The notes under the pieces are model-generated. The model was given only the letters and a program-made list of their open reading frames with translations. It searched no databases and was not told the origin of the DNA. DNA of 64,000 nucleotides from positions 35,025 to 99,024 of the forward strand of contig QMSP01000005.1 of the NCBI GenBank assembly GCA_003650925.1, written 5' to 3'. Below, one piece after another: positions 36,549 to 44,705 of the stretch. Position 1 is the stretch's first letter. Every line of letters begins with the position of its first letter. Source of the DNA: Thermoprotei archaeon (lineage in GTDB: Archaea > Thermoproteota > Thermoprotei > QMSL01). Position numbers and translations under genes: made by a program.

Positions 36549-37451
36549 ATGAAGCCTGTGATAATCGATACTGACATAGCTTCTGGAATAGGCGGTGATG
36601 TGGATGATGCACTCGCACTAATATTAGCTCTAGCTAGCGAGGAGCTAGACATCAAAGGCATAACCATAGCGTATGGGAACGTAGACCTCAAGGCCAAGCT
36701 GGCTCTGAATATATTGGCTTTAATGAAGAGGAAAGTTCCAGTCGCAAGAGGAGCCTCACTCTCACTATCTTTTGACCTTAAACGTCGTGGTCCTCAGGAA
36801 GGATTTGGCGAGATAAAAGAGGTTGAGCTTCTAGATAAAAGCCTTAAGCCAGAGAAAGTTCATGCAGTGGACTTTATTATTGAAAAAGCCAGGGAAATAG
36901 GCTCTCTTTCTCTCATAACCATAGGTCCTCTCACCAACATAGCATTGGCTCTCCTTAAAGAACCTGAGCTCGTGGATCACATAGAGCATGCCTACATAAT
37001 GGGAGGCGTCTTCAATAATTTCCTTGACAACAAAGTGATGCCCATCATGGAGTACAACGTGTCCTCGGACCCTCTAGCTGCACACGTAGTGTTATCCTCA
37101 GGTATCAAATACACGTTGGTTCCCTTGGATGTCACTATGAGAGTTCCCTTAACGAGAAATGAGATAAACATGCTTAAGAACAGTTCCTCAAGGATAGCCA
37201 AATTCATAGTTGAGCTCACTAGGCCAAGGCCAGTATGGTATCTCCATGACCCTCTTACTGTAGGAGTGGCCATAGATGAAACTTTCGTAGAGACCGTCTA
37301 CGCTAGAGTTGAGGTCGTGACTCAGGGCAAGTGGTCTGGGAGGACTTTTGCTACTCGAGGTGAGCCTAAGGGTAGGATATGTGTTGATGTAAGGAGTGAA
37401 CAATTCATCAGGTTCTTCATGAATAGATTAATGGGGATGAGAAATGAGTAA
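36549..37451 (+). CDS. Nucleoside hydrolase (inosine-uridine preferring family)
   Basis: Hydrolyses the N-glycosidic bond of ribonucleosides for base salvage. Calcium-binding aspartate cluster VIIDTDIASGIGGDVDDALAL at the N terminus, where the usual DTDPGIDDA is longer by a few residues; ITIGPLTNIALAL and YIMGGVFNN follow, and a late VWYLHDPLTVGVAIDE carries the catalytic His-Asp. 300 residues. Overlaps the HDAC-like gene by 8 nt; purB is divergent 80 nt away. Confidence 0.9.
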   Translation: MKPVIIDTDIASGIGGDVDDALALILALASEELDIKGITIAYGNVDLKAKLALNILALMKRKVPVARGASLSLSFDLKRRGPQEGFGEIKEVELLDKSLKPEKVHAVDFIIEKAREIGSLSLITIGPLTNIALALLKEPELVDHIEHAYIMGGVFNNFLDNKVMPIMEYNVSSDPLAAHVVLSSGIKYTLVPLDVTMRVPLTRNEINMLKNSSSRIAKFIVELTRPRPVWYLHDPLTVGVAIDETFVETVYARVEVVTQGKWSGRTFATRGEPKGRICVDVRSEQFIRFFMNRLMGMRNE

Positions 37452-38475
37452 GGTAGCTCTCGTCTATGATGATGTATTCCTGCTTCACCAACCTCCTGAG
37501 CTTCATCCTGAGCGTCCTGAAAGATTAGTATGGGCCACAGAAGCCCTAGGTAGATATGGGCTCTATGAGAGGCTTCTCAAAGTTAAGGTACGTGAGGCTA
37601 CCGAGGAGGAGCTGGAATTAGTCCATAGTAGGAGGCACATAAATTTCATAAAGAGCTTGTGTGAGAAAGGTGGAGGCTGGATAGATGCTGACACATACAC
37701 GTCCTCTCATAGCTATGAGGTGGCCAAGTATGCTGTTGGCGGCATAATAGAGGCTGCCAAGCTTTTTCTCGAAGGGAAGATCAGTAGAGTGATAGCTCTT
37801 GTAAGACCTCCTGGCCATCATGCTGAAAGAAATCGAGCCATGGGTTTCTGCCTATTCAACAACATAGCCATACTGGCACGTTTCCTCATTAAGAGAGGAG
37901 GCAAAAGGAGAATAGCCATAATCGATTGGGATGTACATCATGGTAATGGAACACAGTCAGTCTTCTACAAGGATGCTCAAGTCCTCTACATATCCCTTCA
38001 TCAATGGGGAATATTTCCTGGCACAGGATGGTATGATGAGATAGGGGAGGGTGAAGGTGAAGGACTTAACATCAACTTCCCCCTTCCTGCCGGTGTAGCT
38101 GATGATGTCTATCTGGAGTTCTACGATGTAGTCATAGATATAGCTTCACAATTTAATCCTGAAGTCGTATTGGTCAGTAGTGGCTATGACGCTCATGAAG
38201 CTGATCCCCTTGCTGATCTCCTTCTCTCCTCAAGCGTATATTGGCTCCTCACAAGAAGAATAATTGAGGAGATAAAGCCCTACGGCCTCTTTATACTATT
38301 GGAAGGTGGGTATAATCTCAGAGCTCTTGCCATGAGCATTGTCAATACAGTTAAAGCTCTTCTAGATGAGTATGTGGAGCAGAGAAACACCATAACACAT
38401 GAGCGCGTGAGGTCGAGGGCATTTTCTCTACTCAACGATGCAAAAAGATTATTCTCTCAGTACTGGAATATGTGA
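37444..38475 (+). CDS. Histone deacetylase / AcuC superfamily protein
   Basis: Zinc amidohydrolase of the arginase-deacetylase fold: RPPGHHAERNRAMGFCLFNN (tandem catalytic His), IIDWDVHHGNGTQSVFY (zinc Asp and His), VSSGYDAHEADPLADL (zinc Asp) and LLEGGYNLRALA. 343 residues. In archaea such enzymes may deacetylate chromatin proteins (for example Alba), polyamines or other amides; the substrate is not evident. Confidence 0.93.
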   Translation: MSKVALVYDDVFLLHQPPELHPERPERLVWATEALGRYGLYERLLKVKVREATEEELELVHSRRHINFIKSLCEKGGGWIDADTYTSSHSYEVAKYAVGGIIEAAKLFLEGKISRVIALVRPPGHHAERNRAMGFCLFNNIAILARFLIKRGGKRRIAIIDWDVHHGNGTQSVFYKDAQVLYISLHQWGIFPGTGWYDEIGEGEGEGLNINFPLPAGVADDVYLEFYDVVIDIASQFNPEVVLVSSGYDAHEADPLADLLLSSSVYWLLTRRIIEEIKPYGLFILLEGGYNLRALAMSIVNTVKALLDEYVEQRNTITHERVRSRAFSLLNDAKRLFSQYWNM

Positions 38476-38513
38476 TTAAATCTTTTAATTTGAGCCATAC
38501 TCAACATTATACC

Positions 38514-39926
38514 ATGACTCAAGAGGAGATACATAAGGTGCATGAGTATATAGAAGCTCACTTCAATGAGCACCTTGAGCTCACAAGACGTCTTCTACAA
38601 CAACCAAGCATCTCAGCCACGGGCGAAGGCATAGAGGAATGTGCACAGATGGTAGCAGATCACCTTAAGGAGCTAGGAGCTACTGTCCAGCTTGTAAGGT
38701 TCAGGGATGGGCATCCTATAGTCTATGGCAAGCTCTATTCGAAAGAAGCCAAGAAGACAATTATAGCCTATAGCATGTATGATGTACAGCCACCAGAGCC
38801 TCTTGACGAATGGATAGCTCCTCCTTTTGAAGCTAGGATAGTCCAGATGGAGCCTTTTGGGGATGTCATAGTGGCAAGAGGAGCTATCAACACCAAAGGC
38901 CCTCTCATGGCCTTCATAAACGCCGTCAAGTCAATAATGGACTCAGGCTTGGAGCCTCCTGTGAACATGATCTTTCTCATAGAAGGTGAAGAGGAGATAG
39001 GCAGTCCTCATGTACCTGTCATAGTGAAGGAGAAGCTTGATGAGCTTAAGAAGGCTGATGCTGTATACTTCCCCTCAGCTACTCAGGATGAAAGAGGAGT
39101 TCCTAGTGTAGTCCTTGGATGTAAAGGCATAGTCTACGTAGAGCTGGAAGTTAGAGGTGGCTCATGGGGAGGGCCTAAGGAGCGTGATATACATTCATCA
39201 TATATAGCCTGTGTCGATAGTCCCGTGTGGAGGCTCATTCACCTTCTATCAACCCTATGTTCTCCTGAAGGCAAAGTCCTCATTGATGGCTTCTATGACA
39301 ACGTAGCTCCTCCAAGTCCTGATGACATGGAGATGCTCAAGAAAACCCTTGAAGTATTTGATGAAGAGGTCATCAAGAGAAGATTCACCGTGGAGAGATT
39401 TAGAGGAGATGCTAAAGGCCTCGAACTCCTCAAGAACTTGATATTCAGCCCTGCACTGAACATAGACGGAATATATGCTGGATACATAGGCCCAGGCACC
39501 AAGACAGTACTACCCTACAGAGCCATGGCTAAGCTCGACTTCAGGCTAGTCCCTAACATGACACCTGAAGAAGTTGTGGAGAAGCTCAAGAAGCACCTTA
39601 AGAAGCATGGTTTCTCTGACGTAAAGCTCAAGGTAAGGGATGCATATCCATGGGCTAAGACAGATCCCAGAGCCTCCATTGTGAGAGCCGCTATTAGAGC
39701 TCTTAACATACATGGATTCGATAAGTATGAAGTATGGCCCATGAGTCCTGGCTCAGCCCCCTTCTATGCCTTTGCATCACCTCCACTAAGCCTACCCTTC
39801 GTCATGGCTGGTCTGGGCCATGGAAGTAGAGCCCATGCTCCTAACGAGTACATAACTGTTAAAGGGCTCAAGGACTTGGAGAAATACATAGTAACCTTCA
39901 TCTATGAATACGCATCACTTAAGTGA
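38514..39926 (+). CDS. M20-family metallopeptidase (dipeptidase-like)
   Basis: Di-zinc exopeptidase: AYSMYDVQPPEPLDEW (zinc Asp), LIEGEEEIGS (catalytic and zinc Glu), and MAGLGHGSRAHAPNEYI near the C terminus. Residues about 195-370 form the lid/dimerisation domain. The ATG at 38514 is chosen because TTTTAATT at 38483-38490 is a TATA-like box 27 nt upstream, fitting a leaderless mRNA; the frame also extends to GTG 38472. Converges with the 61-residue gene, overlapping by 12 nt. Confidence 0.9.
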   Translation: MTQEEIHKVHEYIEAHFNEHLELTRRLLQQPSISATGEGIEECAQMVADHLKELGATVQLVRFRDGHPIVYGKLYSKEAKKTIIAYSMYDVQPPEPLDEWIAPPFEARIVQMEPFGDVIVARGAINTKGPLMAFINAVKSIMDSGLEPPVNMIFLIEGEEEIGSPHVPVIVKEKLDELKKADAVYFPSATQDERGVPSVVLGCKGIVYVELEVRGGSWGGPKERDIHSSYIACVDSPVWRLIHLLSTLCSPEGKVLIDGFYDNVAPPSPDDMEMLKKTLEVFDEEVIKRRFTVERFRGDAKGLELLKNLIFSPALNIDGIYAGYIGPGTKTVLPYRAMAKLDFRLVPNMTPEEVVEKLKKHLKKHGFSDVKLKVRDAYPWAKTDPRASIVRAAIRALNIHGFDKYEVWPMSPGSAPFYAFASPPLSLPFVMAGLGHGSRAHAPNEYITVKGLKDLEKYIVTFIYEYASLK

Positions 39927-40100
39927 GCACTTCAGCTTCTCAAGGATCTCGATGGCCTCCTCAACATCTTCTATTATTTCGTAGAAGAGTAGTTTCCTGC
40001 CAGCAGTAGCTCCCTCCCATCTAGTGAAGTCGGCATAGAGACTCTCCAGCTTAGTTCTTGCATCCTTTAGTAACCTGATGGCCTCCTCCAAGCTCTTCAT
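39915..40100 (-). CDS. Small helical protein of unknown function
   Basis: 61 residues, nearly all helical and charged: MKSLEEAIRLLKDARTKLES, then YADFTRWEGATAGRKLLFYE and IIEDVEEAIEILEKLKCSLK. Judged real because an AGGAGGGC site lies 5 nt before the ATG and a TTTTAAAC box is upstream at about 40135. No family recognised; a PaREP1/HEPN-like helical bundle is one possibility. Confidence 0.6.
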   Translation of the reverse strand: MKSLEEAIRLLKDARTKLESLYADFTRWEGATAGRKLLFYEIIEDVEEAIEILEKLKCSLK

Positions 40101-40253
40101 GTAAAGCCCTCCTAGAGATAATCTAGACAGGTTGTTTAAAATAGTAGTAGGTCTTGGGGAGAGGTAGATTTATCACTCAATCATAAGAACTGACTGTATA
40201 AAATTTAAATTATAGGTATATAGATATTATTATAGCCTTGAGGTGCCCCTAGT

Positions 40254-40589
40254 GTGGACGAGATGGAATTTCAAAACCTTAGGGAGCTCGCGGAGGTGCT
40301 TAGAGCTTTGTCCAACATAGTCAGGTTGAGGATTCTAGGGCTTCTAGCTACATCGGAACAGCCAATGTACATCATGGAGATAGCAAAAAGGCTAAGGCTT
40401 CCCTATCCCCTTGCCCATCTCTATCTCACAAGCTTGGAGAGGCTGGGCTTGGTTGAGAGCAGGTATGAGTTCATTGGAGGTGATAGGCCACATGTAAGGC
40501 GATACTATAGGCTCAAGGAGTTCCGCATAGTCATAACCCCTGAGCTCATCAAAAAGCTCTTTGAAGGTGAGATCTATGAGAGCGACTAG
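40254..40589 (+). CDS. ArsR-like winged-helix transcription regulator
   Basis: 111 residues: LAEVLRALSNIVRLRILGLL, EIAKRLRLPYPLAHLYLTSL (recognition helix), ERLGLVESRYEF and a wing. No metal-binding cysteines. GTG 40254 follows GAGGTG; ATG 40263 is possible. AAATTTAAATTA at about 40200 is a strong TATA box for this operon, whose downstream genes encode a membrane protein, a 48-residue peptide and a bactofilin-like protein. It probably regulates its own operon. Confidence 0.82.
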   Translation: MDEMEFQNLRELAEVLRALSNIVRLRILGLLATSEQPMYIMEIAKRLRLPYPLAHLYLTSLERLGLVESRYEFIGGDRPHVRRYYRLKEFRIVITPELIKKLFEGEIYESD

Positions 40590-40944
40590 AATAGCATACC
40601 TGATAGTACTCATGGTCTCAGTTGTTGCTATAGGTCTAGGAGTGCCCTACTTCAGTCTGCGAGCTATGGCTGAACACGTCATCTCTGAGTGGATGGGACT
40701 AGCAATAGCTATAGTAGCGTTGTTAGTAGCAGGTACTCTAGGCTTCTTCGGCTTTGTCTTCTTCAAGGGGGAACCCTTTGCTGTAGCTCATGCTTCAAGT
40801 CGTGAGAGAGAGCTGGAACTCAAGATCAAGTCGTATAGGGCAAGACAAAGAGCTCTTCTTGAAGAAATGGATGAAGTAGTCAAGATACTGCGTGACATAA
40901 GGGACTTGCTAAGACAAGCCGAAGGTGAGATCCATGAAGGATAA
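40576..40944 (+). CDS. Two-helix membrane protein with cytoplasmic coiled-coil tail
   Basis: 122 residues from ATG 40576 (GGTGAGATCT upstream; the frame also allows TTG 40561). Membrane helices at about residues 4-24 (AYLIVLMVSVVAIGLGVPYF) and 39-60 (GLAIAIVALLVAGTLGFFGF), then a charged helix with LLEEMDEVVKILRDIRDLLR. The C-terminal motif resembles the end of the next gene product (ELLREIRDLLK). Possibly anchors the bactofilin-like protein to the membrane; inferred from context only. Confidence 0.75.
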   Translation: MRATRIAYLIVLMVSVVAIGLGVPYFSLRAMAEHVISEWMGLAIAIVALLVAGTLGFFGFVFFKGEPFAVAHASSRERELELKIKSYRARQRALLEEMDEVVKILRDIRDLLRQAEGEIHEG

Positions 40945-41080
40945 CCAAGAGGTTAAGTTGAAGTACATCAACCTATCAGACGAGGAGATAGAGGAGCTCA
41001 TCATGGCTAGAGTGCGAGAGATGAAGGAACTTCTACGTGAAATAAGGGACCTTCTTAAGATGGCGGGTGGTTTGTCGTGA
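40934..41080 (+). CDS. 48-residue helical peptide
   Basis: MKDNQEVKLKYINLSDEEIE followed by ELIMARVREMKELLREIRDL and LKMAGGLS. Supported by a GGTGAGATCC ribosome binding site identical in type to the upstream gene, an 11-nt overlap with that gene and a stop that overlaps the next GTG (GTGA). The shared I-R-D-L-L helix with the preceding membrane protein suggests the two pair or bind the same partner. Confidence 0.65.
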   Translation: MKDNQEVKLKYINLSDEEIEELIMARVREMKELLREIRDLLKMAGGLS

Positions 41081-41892
41081 GTGGCTCACGTAAGTTTGAG
41101 GAGTATGAAAAGGCTCTACACCAAGCTGAGTACTTCAAGATCAGCGGAGCAGGAGTTACGCACATCAAGGGGGTCATAGTGAAGATAGCTGGAACAGGCA
41201 AGTTAGAAGATGATAGGTTGGCCATAGCTGGCTCAGGCGTGATATGTGGCAGCATATCGCTACAGAGCGTGAAAGCATCTGGAAGCCTTAGGATAGAGGG
41301 AGACTTAGAAGCCAAGTCACTCAGCATATCTGGCTCATGTCTCATAGAAGGCTCGCTCACATCGGAACAAGTAATATCTTCAGGAAGCTGCAAGATCCTC
41401 GGTGATACAAAGATAGAGAGCTTGCTCAAGTCGTCAGGTTCCTTCAAAGCTGGGAGGATTAAAGTAGGCAGGATAGTAGCATCAGGCTCATTCAGCACAG
41501 ATGACATAGATGCCGACGACATAAGGATTGAAGGCACCATTGATGTATCGGGGAACATTATCTGCAACACCTTATATCTAAGGCTGAAGAATAGGTCACA
41601 GATCAAGGGCCATGTAAGAGCTGAGCATGTTGAGATAGAAGGCGAATACACATCCAAGCTTGGCATATTAGGCTTGGTAAAGAGGAGCAGAGGAGTCCCT
41701 CAGCTCAAAGTAAAAAGAATAGAGGCAGGGGAGATAGTCCTGCGTGAGATACATCTCATATGTGAGGAGGTTAAAGCTGATAGGATATCCATAGGCCCTG
41801 ACACTATAGTCGAAGGCCAGATACTGTATAGAGAGAACATAGATGTGCATCCATCGGCTCAGCTCTCAAGAGAGCCTAAGAGAACAGCATAA
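41077..41892 (+). CDS. Bactofilin-like polymer-forming beta-helix protein
   Basis: 271 residues dominated by short hydrophobic-glycine-serine strands that repeat about every 17-20 residues (FKISGAGVTHIKGVIVKIAG, LAIAGSGVICGSISLQSVKA, SLSISGSCLIEGSLTSEQVI, SSGSCKILGDTKIESLLKSS), the signature of a right-handed beta-helix as in bactofilins (DUF583). Bacterial bactofilins polymerise without nucleotide and scaffold membranes or cell shape. Starts at GTG overlapping the previous stop. Last gene of the 40254-41892 operon. Confidence 0.78.
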   Translation: MSGSRKFEEYEKALHQAEYFKISGAGVTHIKGVIVKIAGTGKLEDDRLAIAGSGVICGSISLQSVKASGSLRIEGDLEAKSLSISGSCLIEGSLTSEQVISSGSCKILGDTKIESLLKSSGSFKAGRIKVGRIVASGSFSTDDIDADDIRIEGTIDVSGNIICNTLYLRLKNRSQIKGHVRAEHVEIEGEYTSKLGILGLVKRSRGVPQLKVKRIEAGEIVLREIHLICEEVKADRISIGPDTIVEGQILYRENIDVHPSAQLSREPKRTA

Positions 41893-42004
41893 ACCACCAC
41901 CTCATTTTCTTTTCGGCTAGGGATTGCAAAGCTCTATGCTGTCTAGTGATGGTATATGGTTGAACATGAGCACAGCTTCCTATCTGAATGAGTAGAAGCC
42001 TTGG

Positions 42005-42099
42005 AGCCCCGGCCGGGATTTGAACCCGGGACCACCGGCTTCCTTGAGCTCTCACAAACCTTACAAGGCCGGCGCTCTGCCGGGCTGAGCTACCGGGGC
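42005..42099 (-). tRNA. tRNA-Thr (UGU) with a 21-nt intron
   Basis: Acceptor GCCCCGG/CCGGGGC, U8, D arm GCTC/GAGC, anticodon stem CCGGC/GCCGG, loop CTTGTAA with anticodon TGT, T arm CCGGG-TTCAAAT-CCCGG, discriminator T and encoded CCA (42002-42004). The intron (42061-42041) sits after position 37. Exon CUUG pairs with intron CAAG as the 4-bp central helix, with bulges UAA and GAA: a canonical bulge-helix-bulge. Mature length 74 before CCA. Confidence 0.95.
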
Positions 42100-42123
42100 T
42101 CATTTAGAGAAATAGCAGCCAAG

Positions 42124-42131
42124 ACTTAAAA
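42124..42131 (-). promoter_or_regulatory. TATA box for tRNA-Thr
   Basis: TTTTAAGT on the minus strand, centred about 28 nt upstream of the tRNA 5' end, the expected archaeal spacing. Confidence 0.65.
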
Positions 42132-42290
42132 CTATTTCTCATTAACCTGCATCATCATCTATGAATATGAACCGTCGTCAAATCGTGCGTTGGTCAAGAT
42201 ATGTTTCCACGACCTCCTACCTCTTGAACCATTATAGACATCGCTGAGTTCATATAATCCTGGGCAACTACAAGTCTACTAGGGGCTAAA

Positions 42291-42812
42291 ATGGTCATTG
42301 TAATAGAGGAGCCGCTAGCATCATTGATAAAAAAAGAGGCTGAGAGACGAGGTCTCCAAGTTGAGGAATATCTGCTTGCTCTTCTCGATAGATTCCTGAA
42401 CTCCAAGGAGAAGATAGAGGCTTACATAAAACTTCATGAGAAGTACCTGAGAGAAGCCGAGGAGCTTTACGCAAAGGATGAGTTAACTCAGGCATGTGAG
42501 AAGTATTGGGGGGCTGTAACTACCTTACTTAATGCCATAGGTGAGAAGAAAGGTCTTCCTCACTATAGCCATAGAGATCTTGCCGAGATAGTAGAATGTC
42601 TAGTGGAGGAAGCCAACAATCCCAAGATTGCAGAGTATTTTGCCCAAGCTGAGAGATTGCACGCTAACTATTATCATAACTTTCTAAGAAAGATCACTTT
42701 TGACCACCATAGAAGAAATGTTATGGAATTAATCGCAATTCTAAAAAGATACCTTCAATCATCACAGGATGGTAAGCAGGATCAGGCCTCTGGAGAAGTA
42801 CATCATTGCTAA
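42291..42812 (+). CDS. PaREP1/HEPN-like protein with ribbon-helix-helix-like N terminus
   Basis: 173 residues. Residues 1-36 (IVIEEPLASLIKKEAERRGL, EEYLLALL) resemble a ribbon-helix-helix. The rest is a helical bundle of the PaREP1 type: HEKYLREAEELYAKDELTQA, CEKYWGAVTTLLNAIGEKKG, HRDLAEIVECL and FAQAERLHANYYHNF. The family is multicopy in Thermoproteales and related to HEPN domains; function unknown, with toxin-antitoxin or RNA-binding roles proposed. TTCATATAATC about 35 nt upstream is a candidate promoter. Confidence 0.78.
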   Translation: MVIVIEEPLASLIKKEAERRGLQVEEYLLALLDRFLNSKEKIEAYIKLHEKYLREAEELYAKDELTQACEKYWGAVTTLLNAIGEKKGLPHYSHRDLAEIVECLVEEANNPKIAEYFAQAERLHANYYHNFLRKITFDHHRRNVMELIAILKRYLQSSQDGKQDQASGEVHHC

Positions 42813-42934
42813 AGTATCAGAAGCCTAGAAGTTACTCTCCTAGTTAACCTTCAAGTCCTGCTCATCATCGCTCAAGTGAGATAAAGCTTAACAGCTTCTA
42901 CACACTATGTCTATAATGGATTGTGGTTACGAAT

Positions 42935-43041
42935 GGGGCCGTAGGCTAGCCTGGAAGGCTGCGGGACTTGGGATCCAGCCTCAGAACATTAGGGGCTGGA
43001 AGAGATGTCCCGTGACCGGGGTTCAAATCCCCGCGGCCCCA
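42935..43041 (+). tRNA. tRNA-Pro (UGG) with a 34-nt intron
   Basis: Acceptor GGGGCCG/CGGCCCC, D arm GGCT/GGCT region, anticodon stem CGGGA/TCCCG, anticodon TGG, T arm GGGG-TTCAAATC-CCCG, discriminator A with encoded CCA (43042-43044). The intron 42973-43006 follows position 37. Its inner helix TCCAGCC/GGCTGGA is strong, bulges are GGA and AUG, but the central helix (CUUG with AGAG) has one G-A mismatch and one wobble, a relaxed bulge-helix-bulge. Confidence 0.93.
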
Positions 43042-43044
43042 CCA

Positions 43045-43240
43045 TAATTTTACAAACTTCCTTTGTAGTATAGATTAAGTCACGGTAAACACCTTTATGC
43101 ACTTCAAACCATGGTCAAGGAAGGCAGGGCCTAGGTCATTCTCATCATTAATCTCCCTAAGGACTCCCTCAGTTGATCGATGCCAGCCCTAATATGCCAT
43201 GTCAAGAAACTTTATTAGCTTACAGCTTAAGCTTAATGAT
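43045..43240. other. Intergenic region downstream of tRNA-Pro
   Basis: No convincing open frame. The right end contains the TATA-like TTTATTA (43211-43217) of the RNA candidate that follows. A lone TGATGA on the minus strand (about 43144) lacks a D box. Confidence 0.5.
43211..43217 (+). promoter_or_regulatory. TATA box for the RNA candidate at 43241
   Basis: TTTATTA centred about 28 nt before the G run that begins the closed-stem RNA; no open frame of useful length follows, so the promoter points to a non-coding product. Confidence 0.5.
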
Positions 43241-43307
43241 AGGGCCGTGATGACAGGAAAGCCTACGTGTGATGGATGAGCGAAGGGTGAGCTTATGGAA
43301 CGGCCCC
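43241..43307 (+). ncRNA. Candidate small structured RNA closed by a 7-bp stem
   Basis: GGGCCGT (43242-43248) pairs perfectly with ACGGCCC (43300-43306). Inside, AAGC (43259-43262) can pair with GCTT (43291-43294), and TAC (43264-43266) with GTG (43287-43289). TGATGA directly follows the first stem and could be a box C, but no CTGA box D faces it. The words AGGAAAG near the 5' end and GAGCTTATGG near the 3' end recall two conserved stretches of RNase P RNA, yet 67 nt is far shorter than any known one. Identity open. Confidence 0.45.
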
Positions 43308-43418
43308 TACTAGACAGTTTGACATACTTGTCTATGAGCTCTGATGGCTAGAATGCTATGAGATGACGTGAAAGGCTTGATGGTCTCCTATATGAGAATG
43401 CTTTTATGGAAATCCTCA
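43308..43418. other. Intergenic region right of the RNA candidate
   Basis: Short; no gene seen. Contains TGAGATGACG and CTTGATGG, isolated box-C-like words without matching D boxes. Confidence 0.4.
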
Positions 43419-44597
43419 CTAGGCCTCTACAGCCACCCATGCTGAGTACTTGCCTCCATCGATCATTGTTGATGGTTCACTTATGATTCCCTCTCTTATA
43501 AGCCTATCTGCGCACCTCTCAAATATTAGATGGTATACGAAGTTAAATGCTTCCTCCAAAGCTATTCCATTCCTGTAGGGATTGGTCTTTGAATAGGCCT
43601 CCTTCAATAGACTCCAGCTCCTCTCCACGACCTCCTTCACTATCCTGTGCATGAGACCCTCACTTAGCCTCTCTATCCTCTCTACATCCTCTCTTGCTAG
43701 GAAAGGCTTCTTCAGCTCCACACCATTATCCTTGATATCCACATAGTTCATCAAGTATAGGTTGTTGACCAGCACAACCAGATATTCACCATCGATCCCA
43801 GTTTCCTGTCTCATCTCCTCCAAGTTCCTCCTGCCAAGATGAAGTGATTCAAGCACTCTTCCCATATCAATCATCATCTTATTCACTATGTCCATGGACA
43901 CTCCATTCAAGCTCCACCACCATGCAAGGTCAGGAAGAGCCTTCCTTGGAGGTCTTGGAGGAAGTCTACCATGAGTGTAAAAGATATACTTTCCAAACCT
44001 TTCACTATGACCCCACATCCAAGCCTTCCTCAAGTCCACGCAGCTTGATTCGATAGCTGAGAAGACATATCTTCTGCCTCCAGGCATTTCCTTAGCGACC
44101 ACGAGGTATCCTTCATCGCTTAGAACTCTAAGAGCGCCATAGTCCAGAGTGTATGCAACTACCACTATATAGTCAAGATCTCTGAAGTAGTATCCAGCCT
44201 TAACACATGAGAGGTCATGCTCGACTTCTCTGACCTTCTCTATTTCTTCCTTAACTATGCTAAACATGTCCTTTGAGATGTTTGTCATGATGCCTCGCAA
44301 AGTTTTCACATCATCCTCTAAGAGTATTGTAAAGGATGGCTTGAACTTCTTAACTCCTTCTACGACAACTTCTTCAACGAGTCCACACCTGATGAGAGCA
44401 GCTATGTGCTCCTCTATATCATCCTCTCTAGCGCTCAGTCGAGTGGCGAGCTCCTTCAGCGTCAATGGTTGCCTATTCAACTCTATCAGAAGTCTATGCC
44501 TCATGGTTTCCTCAGTTACATAATATGGATTATACTCATCATAAGGACCTGCATTTCCACATAGAGCAAAGCTGAGCGTACTCACGTGCTCTCCCAT
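43419..44597 (-). CDS. Large winged-helix protein of unknown function
   Basis: 392 residues, soluble. Residues about 33-80 are a winged helix (HRLLIELNRQPLTLKELATR, DDIEEHIAALIRCGLVEEVV) like MarR/ArsR-type proteins. A middle segment (DYIVVVAYTLDYGALRVLSD) may be an alpha/beta domain, and a second helical or winged unit lies near 235-300 (RRNLEEMRQETGIDGEYLVV). Family not recognised. Alone in its transcription unit between RNA-rich intergenic regions, so a dedicated regulator is plausible but unproven. Confidence 0.65.
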   Translation of the reverse strand: MGEHVSTLSFALCGNAGPYDEYNPYYVTEETMRHRLLIELNRQPLTLKELATRLSAREDDIEEHIAALIRCGLVEEVVVEGVKKFKPSFTILLEDDVKTLRGIMTNISKDMFSIVKEEIEKVREVEHDLSCVKAGYYFRDLDYIVVVAYTLDYGALRVLSDEGYLVVAKEMPGGRRYVFSAIESSCVDLRKAWMWGHSERFGKYIFYTHGRLPPRPPRKALPDLAWWWSLNGVSMDIVNKMMIDMGRVLESLHLGRRNLEEMRQETGIDGEYLVVLVNNLYLMNYVDIKDNGVELKKPFLAREDVERIERLSEGLMHRIVKEVVERSWSLLKEAYSKTNPYRNGIALEEAFNFVYHLIFERCADRLIREGIISEPSTMIDGGKYSAWVAVEA

Positions 44598-44705
44598 ATA
44601 GTTAAGCTGGCAAGGGGAAATAAATTCCTAGTGCTGGCCATTCATTCTATAGGCGTCCATCTCCACAGAATGCTTCCCTCGGCCTGCTTTTCCTTCATCA
44701 TATCC

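Noticed and set aside
35110..36618. Adenylosuccinate lyase with a 50-residue N-terminal extension
   Set aside because: The extension lacks family similarity and overlaps the promoter zone shared with the nucleoside hydrolase; ATG 36468 gives the normal N terminus.
42800..42867. TGATGA ... CTGA on the minus strand between PaREP1 and tRNA-Pro as a C/D sRNA
   Set aside because: Overall length fits (about 51 nt) but the internal D'/C' boxes are absent and the promoter spacing is wrong.
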